A stretch of 46,356 nucleotides of DNA from Mangrovactinospora gilvigrisea (GTDB taxonomy: Bacteria > Actinomycetota > Actinomycetes > Streptomycetales > Streptomycetaceae). The DNA lies in assembly GCF_001879105.1 (NCBI RefSeq), contig NZ_MLCF01000042.1, forward strand, positions 1 to 46,356, given 5' to 3'. The first letter of the stretch is position 1. The number at the start of each line of letters is the position of its first letter. Positions 36,524 through 42,596 of this stretch are shown piece by piece. A program made the translations under genes and the position numbers. The notes beneath the pieces are model-generated. The model was not told the DNA's origin and did no database searches. It was given only the letters and a program-made list of their open reading frames with translations.

Positions 36524-36598
36524 GCAGTCCTAGGACTGCGGCGTCGCTGTAATGACGATGCATCACAGTCCCAGGACTGTCAACAGTCCTGGGACTGT
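36524..36598. promoter_or_regulatory. Three 16-bp palindromic operators for the GntR-type repressor
   Basis: GCAGTCCTAGGACTGC (36524-36539), ACAGTCCCAGGACTGT (36565-36580) and ACAGTCCTGGGACTGT (36583-36598) share the consensus RCAGTCCYRGGACTGY. Their centres are 41 and 18 bases apart, and a half-site TTGACTGTCC follows at 36601. They lie directly before the GntR gene and upstream of the divergent transfer operon. This is the expected site of KorSA-like repression of both its own gene and transfer. Confidence 0.85.
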
Positions 36599-36630
36599 GT
36601 TTGACTGTCCATGTCGAGAGGAGCAGGTCA

Positions 36631-37419
36631 ATGACGCCGAAGTGGCGGACCCTCGCGGACGAGCTGGCCGACCGGATCAGGAGCGGTGAGTTCGGCCCGG
36701 GGGAGCGGTTGCCCGAGATCCGGGACCTTGTCGAGCAGGGCAAGGGGTCCAAGTCGACGGTCCACGCCGCGTACAAGGCGTTGGAGGCCGAAGGGCTGGT
36801 GACGTCGACGCGCGGCCACGGCACGACCGTCCGACAGCGGGCCCCGCTCAAGCGAATCGGGATCGAGCGCTACGACAAGGCCAAGTGGCGCGACAGCGAC
36901 GAGGTGGCGTTCATCGCGGACCGCGTCGCGTCCGGGCGCGCGTACAAGCGGGACGAGCAGACGCAGACCGTGAGCCGAGTGTCGGCCACGGCGGAGGTCG
37001 CCGCGGCGCACGGGCTGCCGGAGGGGGCCGACGTCTACGCGCGGGCACGACTCGTCAAGGAAGGCGACCAGCCGACCCACACCCTGACGAGCTACTACAG
37101 ACCCGAGCATGTGGAGGGGACGCGCATCGTGGATCCGACCCCGGGACCCGCCGGCCGCGGCGGCGGCTTCCGCGTCCTCTACGACGCCGGGTACGAGATC
37201 GACCACATGCGGGAAGAGATCTTCGCGCGCGTCCCGACCCCTGATGAGGTCAAGCTCTTGAAGCTTCCGCCGGGCGAACCGGTGGTGGAGCTGCACCGCA
37301 CGACATTCACCGCGGACGGGACGGTGGTGGAGTACGCGATTGGCGTGCACGCCGCGTCGCGCTTCCGCTGGGCGTACGACTTCCAGGTACCCGACAGTTC
37401 GAAGGGCGGCAAGAAGTGA
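36631..37419 (+). CDS. GntR-family repressor with UTRA domain (KorSA-like)
   Basis: A 262-residue regulator. The N-terminal winged helix (about 5-70) reads LADELADRIRSGEFGPGERLPEIRDL, then KGSKSTVHAAYKALEAEGLVTSTRGHGTTV. The C-terminal UTRA ligand domain (about 95-258) includes HMREEIFARVPTPDEVKLLKLPPGEPVVELHRTTF and VVEYAIGVHAASRF. In pSAM2-type elements KorSA, of this family, silences the transfer/replication activator. The ATG at 36631 follows GAGGAGCAGG. It lies just behind three palindromic operators and its stop overlaps the ydcF-like start (GTGA), so repressor and cargo share a transcript. Confidence 0.92.
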   Translation: MTPKWRTLADELADRIRSGEFGPGERLPEIRDLVEQGKGSKSTVHAAYKALEAEGLVTSTRGHGTTVRQRAPLKRIGIERYDKAKWRDSDEVAFIADRVASGRAYKRDEQTQTVSRVSATAEVAAAHGLPEGADVYARARLVKEGDQPTHTLTSYYRPEHVEGTRIVDPTPGPAGRGGGFRVLYDAGYEIDHMREEIFARVPTPDEVKLLKLPPGEPVVELHRTTFTADGTVVEYAIGVHAASRFRWAYDFQVPDSSKGGKK

Positions 37420-38072
37420 TCTCGACTGAGGCTTGGGCCAACGCCGAAGTTCTCTGGGACTACCTCCAGATGCACCAGGAGCCGCGGCCCTGCGATGTGC
37501 TGATTGGTCTCGGCAGCCATGACCTCGGCGTGGCAGACGCCACGGTGAAGCTCTACCGCCAGGGGATGGCGCCGCTCATCGTCTTCACGGGAGCCACAAG
37601 CCCAACCACGAAGAACCGGATGCCGCGCGGTGAAGCCGTGCACTACCGGGAGCGTGCCCTTGAGCTGGGAGTCCCAGACGCCGCGATCCTCGTCGAACCC
37701 CGCGCCCGGAACACCGGACAGAACATCGAGTTCTCTCGTCAGCTTTTGGAAGACTCTAATATATCGGTGTCCTCCGTGCTTCTGGTAAGCAAGCCATACG
37801 AGGAAAGGCGTTCCTTCGCAACCGCGACTGAGCTGTGGCCTGAGGCGAAGTACAACTCAGCGTCCGCGCGAGTAGCCTTCGCTCCGTACACTAAGGCAAT
37901 CGGCGATGCTCACCTGGTCATCGATATGATGGTGGGCGCCTTGCAGCGTATTCTGATTTACCCATCTCAAGGTTTCATGATCAAGCAGAACGTTCCGCGT
38001 CACGTTCTTAATGCTTATGAACATCTTCGGAAAGACGGCTTCACGAGCCGCCTAGCTCTTGAAAGTAGATAA
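37416..38072 (+). CDS. YdcF/DUF218-family protein
   Basis: A 218-residue protein with the DUF218 fold: PCDVLIGLGSHDLGVADATVKLY, then GEAVHYRERALELGVPDAAILVEPRARNTGQNI and a C-terminal SSVLLVSKPYEERRS. YdcF of E. coli binds S-adenosylmethionine; no reaction is established. The start is GTG 37416, overlapping the repressor TGA, so it is translationally coupled. Codon use and base composition change inside the gene. Up to about 37735 it is GC-rich like its neighbours; from TCTAATATATCG at 37755 onward it is much richer in A/T. Confidence 0.82.
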   Translation: MISTEAWANAEVLWDYLQMHQEPRPCDVLIGLGSHDLGVADATVKLYRQGMAPLIVFTGATSPTTKNRMPRGEAVHYRERALELGVPDAAILVEPRARNTGQNIEFSRQLLEDSNISVSSVLLVSKPYEERRSFATATELWPEAKYNSASARVAFAPYTKAIGDAHLVIDMMVGALQRILIYPSQGFMIKQNVPRHVLNAYEHLRKDGFTSRLALESR

Positions 38073-38108
38073 GGATCGGAAGCACGAGCCATCGAGGGGT
38101 GCACTTTA

Positions 38109-38534
38109 ATGGAAAGCAACCAAGAATGCACATTCTGTCAAATCGCAGATCAGAAGCGGCCAGCTCACGTTGTATACGAGACCTCGACAATCATGGCTTT
38201 CTTTCCCCTGAGTCCGGCCACGAAAGGGCATACCCTCGTGGTGCCCAAATCTCACATCAAAAACTTCCTGGAACTAGACGTCGAGACTGGATCCGAAATC
38301 AGCAAGGTGGTAGTTAAGGTTGGCAGAGCCCTGCTTGCTACGCTTGCCCCGCAGGGTCTAAACGTTATTACTTCGGCAGGAGAAGCCGCTAGCCAGACTG
38401 TTATGCACCTGCACATGCACGTGGTACCTCGGTGGGAAGGTGACGCAATGGCGGACTTCTGGCCAACAAATGTGAGAGCAACTCAAAGTAGCCTAAAGCG
38501 CACCGCGGGCCTTGTTCGCGCTTACTTCAAGTAG
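38109..38534 (+). CDS. HIT-family nucleotide hydrolase/transferase
   Basis: A 141-residue protein of the histidine triad superfamily. The catalytic triad motif is HLHMHVVPR near residue 96, and the N-terminal CTFCQIA contributes a CxxC, as in zinc-binding HIT proteins. Family members cleave nucleoside phosphoramidates, Ap4A or related nucleotides. The ATG at 38109 follows GAGGGGTG. It is the third gene of the rightward transcript from the repressor. Its 3' end overlaps that of the oppositely oriented membrane-protein gene by 13 bases. Low G+C for this genome. Confidence 0.9.
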   Translation: MESNQECTFCQIADQKRPAHVVYETSTIMAFFPLSPATKGHTLVVPKSHIKNFLELDVETGSEISKVVVKVGRALLATLAPQGLNVITSAGEAASQTVMHLHMHVVPRWEGDAMADFWPTNVRATQSSLKRTAGLVRAYFK

Positions 38535-38956
38535 ATCGAAACTGGAATCAGGGCGAGGCCGAAGCCAATAACAACCCCATAGAAGACTTTCAGCGTTTGA
38601 GCTCCGAGTAGCACGCTTCGCCACGAGCACCGTGGATACAACTGCCGGTTGAGATACGGGGAGGTATCCATCGAAAATACAGGCACAGAAGAGTGCTCTT
38701 TCGATGCGTCAGCATAAAGCTGACGAAACAGGCGTTCTTGGCGAAGGTAGAATGCGTCAAGCCATCCGAAAGCCAACGACGGCATCAGTCCGACGGCGGC
38801 GGTCCACCAATGCAAATGCGAGCCCGCATACGCATAAATCGCGGCCGAAAGCGTTAGGCACCATCCTTTAATGGAAAAAGAATGCGATGCCTGCCTGTTG
38901 ATCGTAGACTGAACGAACTCAAGATGCTTGACTCGCTCAGTCGAGAAGCCTACCAA
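38522..38956 (-). CDS. Small multi-pass membrane protein, partner of the TIR protein
   Basis: A 144-residue protein with three hydrophobic segments: about 31-46 (KGWCLTLSAAIYAYAG), 49-66 (WTAAVGLMPSLAFGWL) and 123-142 (VFYGVVIGFGLALIPVS). Between the second and third is WLDAFYLRQERLFRQLYADA, a conserved-looking motif, followed by a polar domain. It resembles the SLATT-like/RipA-like small membrane proteins found beside nucleotide-signalling genes, but I cannot fix the family. The start is TTG 38956, overlapping the TIR stop by 7 bases. I infer a membrane effector that responds to the product of the TIR protein. Base composition is near 50% G+C by eye. Confidence 0.7.
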   Translation of the reverse strand: MVGFSTERVKHLEFVQSTINRQASHSFSIKGWCLTLSAAIYAYAGSHLHWWTAAVGLMPSLAFGWLDAFYLRQERLFRQLYADASKEHSSVPVFSMDTSPYLNRQLYPRCSWRSVLLGAQTLKVFYGVVIGFGLALIPVSIYLK

Positions 38957-39450
38957 TGCTTTCTAAGCTTGATCGCATCTTCAACCCAGGATTCAAGATT
39001 CTCCGCAATCTCAGCGTAAGCGGTTCCACTCGAATAGCCCGGGTCGTACACAGGCACCAACTTGTCTAGTGAGATAGTCTGGCCGTTAGCTTTAACCGTG
39101 AGGCTAGAGAACGGATTTACACCCCTCGGTGACGTAAACCCGCTCTGATCCTTCAGGTTGTGGATGTAGACTCCCAGCACACCCTTGCCGTCGTGCCACG
39201 CTTTGAGGATCTCATAGTTGATCCACTTGCGGCCGGCCGTCTGACTTCCGATCAGGACGATATCGCAGCTCTTGCCTTGCATCTGCCCATCAATCCAACG
39301 CTGGATAGCCGCGTCGCCTTGCCTCTTAACTTCCTCCCACTCATTTGAGTTAAGGATTTTTTGACGCTCTAGGGAGCCAATCTGCTTGATTGTCTGGACA
39401 CGCCAGAAATCACGCTGGTAGTGAAAAGTGTGGAAGACGTATCGAGGCAC
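38950..39450 (-). CDS. TIR-domain protein of the ThsB/MTH538 type (DUF1863-like)
   Basis: A 166-residue single-domain protein. It starts MPRYVFHTFHYQRDFWRVQ and has WIDGQMQGKSCDIVLIGSQT, then AGRKWINYEILKAWHDGKGV, LGVYIHNLKDQSG and a C-terminal AENLESWVEDAIKL. This is the ThsB/MTH538 TIR-like fold. Glu80 in WINYEI is at the likely catalytic position. In Thoeris systems such proteins sense phage and make an NAD-derived signal for an effector. I chose GTG 39450, which follows GAGGGGG and gives the usual ThsB N-terminus; an ATG at 39474 is upstream. No ThsA (SIR2-SLOG or Macro) gene is near. The small membrane protein overlaps its end. Confidence 0.85.
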   Translation of the reverse strand: MPRYVFHTFHYQRDFWRVQTIKQIGSLERQKILNSNEWEEVKRQGDAAIQRWIDGQMQGKSCDIVLIGSQTAGRKWINYEILKAWHDGKGVLGVYIHNLKDQSGFTSPRGVNPFSSLTVKANGQTISLDKLVPVYDPGYSSGTAYAEIAENLESWVEDAIKLRKHW

Positions 39451-39980
39451 GCCAACCCCCTCGCAAAGCTCCATGGCTACGGATCAGACTCCGGAGCCCC
39501 CTCCCAGAACCTGGTGGCACGCTACCCGACGGACCCGCAACGTAGGGGGTGATTCGCCAAATCTCACGCTTTGGTCCGTAGGCCCCCTCTTGGATCACCA
39601 GCCACGACACCGTGTGCCCTGGACGTCTAGCTGCTTCTGAAAGCGACTGCAACGGTCAGGGGGCAGTACGACGGGGGTCTCGCAGGACAGCTCCCCGACA
39701 TCATGGCGTGGTGTAGGAGCAGTGCTCCAGGCGGCTTCCCAGGCACACCGGCCCCGCTGACCCTAGAAGCCTCCGCGTCACGGAACAGGACTTCGAGTGT
39801 GGGTCAGTCGGCGAGCCTCGACAACCCACCGGTCTCCGTCGTCGCCTCCTCGCACGGGGAGCCAATAGGGGAGCCAACCAAGGCGGCCCGCACCGGACGG
39901 GGATGGACGACCGCGGACACACGCCCCAGGCACCGCCGCCGTGAGCCTGACGGGCGCAAGGTCACCTGGACATCTGATCG
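39451..39980. other. Non-coding right arm of the AICE
   Basis: 530 bases between the TIR gene and attR with no supported gene. It should contain the promoter of the TIR operon at its left end and the paired arm-type repeats at 39857-39880. G+C rises again towards attR. Confidence 0.5.
39857..39880 (+). promoter_or_regulatory. Paired GGGAGCCA repeats, candidate integrase arm site (right)
   Basis: GGGAGCCAA starts at 39857 and again at 39869, 12 bases apart, in the same strand orientation and spacing as the pair at the left end (26672 and 26684). About 100 bases inside attR. Confidence 0.5.
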
Positions 39981-40027
39981 CGTTCGGGACGAAGAGGCCG
40001 TGGGTTCAAATCCCGCCACCCCGACCC
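39981..40027 (+). repeat. attR core (47 bp), truncated tRNA-Pro copy
   Basis: Identical to 26577-26623. Lacking the 5' half, it is not a functional tRNA. It is the original chromosomal 3' end of tRNA-Pro displaced by the insertion. Confidence 0.95.
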
Positions 40028-40032
40028 GAGAT

Positions 40033-40070
40033 CAGAGGGCCGCTCAGGAGAAATCCTGGGCGGCCCTCTG
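40033..40070 (+). terminator. Original tRNA-Pro terminator
   Basis: A 17-bp stem with one G-U pair (40033-40049 with 40054-40070) is closed by a GAAA tetraloop. It lies a few bases after attR and was presumably the tRNA terminator before integration. Confidence 0.85.
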
Positions 40071-40125
40071 GCGTTGCCGAACGGGGGCGGGTGGCGCCGG
40101 GGACGACGCTCGCCCTGGCCGTTCG

Positions 40126-40280
40126 GGACCTCCTTGCCGCCCGCGCAGCTGGGCACGCAGTTGACCTCGGCGTACCTGCCGACGGCGTGCGCGGTCGGCG
40201 CGCCCCAGTCCGCCCAGACCAGGCTGCTGATGGTCACCGTGCCGTCGCCGCAGGCGAGGAGGAGGGTCTTGGGGGAGGGG
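40126..40280 (-). pseudogene. Remnant of a small secreted-protein gene
   Basis: On the minus strand, frame PSPKTLLLACGDGTVTISSL, then VWADWGAPTAHAVGRYAEVNCVPSCAGGKEV, looks like a family of small streptomycete secreted proteins with LxCGDG...L.W..WG...A.G....N.C.P.CA.G. No signal peptide or start precedes it in frame, and the frame continues as Arg/Pro-rich text without the usual C-terminal domain. It seems to be a decayed fragment at the edge of the insertion site. Confidence 0.45.
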
Positions 40281-40441
40281 ACCGCCTGCCCGGCGCGGGT
40301 GTGGCGACGCTCAGCGGTGCCCAGATGCCCTCGCTCTGCCCGGAGTTGCCCCCGGGAGTGCACGGCCGGTCCTAGGTCGCGGGGCCGCCGGACGGGAGGG
40401 TGGAGGCGGCGAGGTGTGGAGCGGAACGGGAGGCCGGGCGG
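40281..40441. other. Spacer before the eCIS-associated genes
   Basis: No gene is supported. It holds the upstream region of the DUF4157 gene. Confidence 0.4.
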
Positions 40442-40942
40442 ATGTACGCACGGGGCGAGCGGTCGGCCGCGGAGGGCGAGCGGGCGGAGCCCGCGGCCGC
40501 GAGGGCGGCCGTCGGCGGGCCGGCGGCCGGGCTTCGGGCGCTGCAGCGGGCGGCGGGCAACGCCGCCGTCGCGCGGGCCGTGGTGCAGCGGTCCGCGGTG
40601 GACGAGGTGCTGGGCGGCACGGGGCGCCCGTTGGACGCCTCGACCAGGGCGGACATGGAGCAGCGGCTGGGCGCCGACTTCGGGGACGTCCGCCTGCACA
40701 CCGGCTCCGCGGCGAACGCGTCGGCCGCCGAGGTGGGGGCGCTCGCGTTCACGTCCGGCAACCACATCGTGCTGGGCCCCGGCGCCGGCGACCGGCACAC
40801 CCTCGCCCATGAGCTGACGCACGTGGTGCAGCAGCGCCGCGGACCCGTCGCGGGCACCGACCGCGGGGACGGGGTGCGGATCAGCGATCCCTCGGACCGC
40901 TTCGAGCGGGAGGCCGAGGAGACGGCGCGGCGGGTGCTGTAG
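40442..40942 (+). CDS. DUF4157 protein with HExxH motif (eCIS-associated)
   Basis: A 166-residue protein. After an Ala/Arg-rich N-terminus comes [20 protein letters not shown], the segment that often precedes DUF4157. The domain itself follows: [18 protein letters not shown], then [13 protein letters not shown] and [15 protein letters not shown]. The HELTH zinc-binding motif suggests a metallopeptidase-like fold. DUF4157 domains are often found on cargo of extracellular contractile injection systems and next to their genes, as here. I prefer ATG 40442, behind GGGAGG; a GTG at 40400 is in frame. A terminator with a T-run follows, so it is transcribed alone. Confidence 0.82.
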   Translation: MYARGERSAAEGERAEPAAARAAVGGPAAGLRALQRAAGNAAVARAVVQRSAVDEVLGGTGRPLDASTRADMEQRLGADFGDVRLHTGSAANASAAEVGALAFTSGNHIVLGPGAGDRHTLAHELTHVVQQRRGPVAGTDRGDGVRISDPSDRFEREAEETARRVL

Positions 40943-40973
40943 GGTCGTCCGTCACGTCCTGAGGTGGTACCCC

Positions 40974-40996
40974 AGGGCAACGAACCTTGCCCTTTT
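40974..40996 (+). terminator. Terminator after the DUF4157 gene
   Basis: AGGGCAA (40974-40980) pairs with TTGCCCT (40987-40993) across CGAACC, followed by TTT. Confidence 0.7.
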
Positions 40997-41240
40997 GTAC
41001 ATCGCCAACGCGCCTTACTCGAACGTCCGTTCCGAGTTGGTGCGCCCTGCGTATCCGATTCGTCAGCTTGTATTCACATCAGTCACATGAGTCCGGTGGA
41101 GAATACACCCTTGACCTGTGCATGAACCTCTAGGCGCAACCGGGGCTCCCGGGACGGCTGTCTACGATGGCAAATGGCGACCGGGTGCTGACGGGGTGTC
41201 AGCGGGGCTGGCTCGGGAGACTGAAAGGCTAGGTGGCGCC

Positions 41241-41873
41241 GTGGATCGCGTGCCCGTAATGGTCGACGCAGACGATCCGCTCGCCGCGGCCGGTGCCGTG
41301 GCTCAGCTTCGCGAACAGCCCGATCTTGAGATCGTCCACGCCGGAGACGGCCGCGACACCGGTCCGCTGGTGGCCGTCGTCGTCGGCGAGCAGGCCGACG
41401 AGACGGTCGTCGGACGCTGCCGCAAGCTGCTGCGCGGCAGCGGCTGCCGGGTGGTCCTGCTGGTCTCCCGGATGCGGGAGGCCGATCTGCTCCGCGTCAT
41501 CGAATGCGGTGTCAGCACCGTGCTGTGGCGGCGCGACGTGACGGCCTCGCAGCTGCACGCCGCCGTGCTCGGCGCGCACCGCGGCGACGGCAGTATCCCG
41601 CCCGACCTGCTCGGGCGGCTCCTCACCCAGGTCGGCCGGATGCAGCGGACCGTCCCCGACAACCAGGGGCCGATCGGCTACGGCGGGCTCGCCGGGCGCG
41701 AGGTGGAGGTGCTGCGGCTGGTCGCCGAGGGCCTCGACACCGGCGAGATCGCCGGGAAGCTCGCGTACTCCGAGCGCACCATCAAGAACATCCTTCAGGG
41801 CCTGATGACCCGCATGCAGCTGCGCAACCGCGCGCACGCGGTGGCGTACGCGCTGCGGGAGGGGTTCATCTGA
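41241..41873 (+). CDS. LuxR-type regulator with atypical receiver-like domain
   Basis: A 210-residue regulator. The N-terminal part (about 15-120) is receiver-like (VVLLVSRMREADLLRVIECGVSTVLWRRDVT) but lacks a clear phosphorylation Asp pocket. The C-terminal LuxR HTH reads LAGREVEVLRLVAEGLDTGEIAGKLAYSERTIKNIL, then LRNRAHAVAYALREGFI. The start is GTG 41241, with AGGTGG upstream. It is followed 90 bases later by the DUF4255 gene on the same strand. A LuxR gene stands at the head of other streptomycete contractile-injection loci, so it may control this one. Confidence 0.88.
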   Translation: MDRVPVMVDADDPLAAAGAVAQLREQPDLEIVHAGDGRDTGPLVAVVVGEQADETVVGRCRKLLRGSGCRVVLLVSRMREADLLRVIECGVSTVLWRRDVTASQLHAAVLGAHRGDGSIPPDLLGRLLTQVGRMQRTVPDNQGPIGYGGLAGREVEVLRLVAEGLDTGEIAGKLAYSERTIKNILQGLMTRMQLRNRAHAVAYALREGFI

Positions 41874-41963
41874 CGGCGCTCCGCCGGCTCCCGCGGCTCC
41901 CGCGGTCGGGCGGATCCAGGTGGACGGCAGGTCGAGCGGCAACTTCGAGCGAGGCAGCGAAAC

Positions 41964-42596
41964 GTGATTCATGAGGTGGACGCCGCGCTGCGCGGCGTCA
42001 TCGCCGACAACGCCCTGCGCGGCAGCGGCGTCGAGGTGGCTCTGGAGGCCCCCACCAAGGAGTGGGCGGCGCGGCACAACGCCCCCACCGTCAACGCGTA
42101 TCTCTACGACGTGCACGAGGACCTGGCCCGCCGCGAGGTCGGGGTGCAGGGTGTCCGGGACCAGCGCGGCGCGGTCACGGCCCAGCGCCGGCCGCCGCGG
42201 TGGTACCGGCTGAGCTACCTGGTCACGGCGTGGACGGCGCGCGCCGAGGACGAGCACCGGCTGCTCTCCGCGGTGCTCGGCTGCCTGATGCGGACGGAGA
42301 CGCTGCCGGCCGAGCTGCTCGGTCCGGCGCTGAGCGGCACCGGGCTTCCGGTGCCGCTCGCGGTGGCGATGCGGGGCGATCGCGACCGGCCGGTCTCGGA
42401 GTTGTGGACGGCGCTCGGCGGGCAGCTGAAGCCGTCGCTGGACGTGGTGATCACCGCGCCGTTCCCGCTGCCGGACGAGGACGCGGCGCCGGTCGCGCTC
42501 GAACTGGAGGTGCGGGCGACGAGCGTGGACGGCACGGCGGTGGACGCGCCGCGGCGCGCGCCGCGGGACGGCTCCGCCGTGGCGGGGACGTCCTGA
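41964..42596 (+). CDS. DUF4255 protein of an extracellular contractile injection system
   Basis: A 210-residue protein beginning MIHEVDAALRGVIADNAL with the family sequence NAYLYDVHEDLARR, then RWYRLSYLVTAWTARAEDEHRLLSAVLGCLMR. DUF4255 (Pvc16-type) proteins are conserved in extracellular contractile injection systems and are thought to act near the sheath terminus. The start is GTG 41964. The TGA overlaps the ATG of the AAA+ gene by one base (TGATG), so the two are coupled. Confidence 0.9.
   Translation: MIHEVDAALRGVIADNALRGSGVEVALEAPTKEWAARHNAPTVNAYLYDVHEDLARREVGVQGVRDQRGAVTAQRRPPRWYRLSYLVTAWTARAEDEHRLLSAVLGCLMRTETLPAELLGPALSGTGLPVPLAVAMRGDRDRPVSELWTALGGQLKPSLDVVITAPFPLPDEDAAPVALELEVRATSVDGTAVDAPRRAPRDGSAVAGTS

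Noticed and set aside
38950..39474. Canonical type I or II Thoeris system
   Set aside because: No SIR2-SLOG or Macro-domain ThsA is encoded nearby; the partner is a short membrane protein without those domains.
39981..40027. Second tRNA-Pro gene
   Set aside because: The acceptor 5' strand and D-arm are missing. The sequence upstream does not pair with the 3' acceptor, so it is only the attR core.
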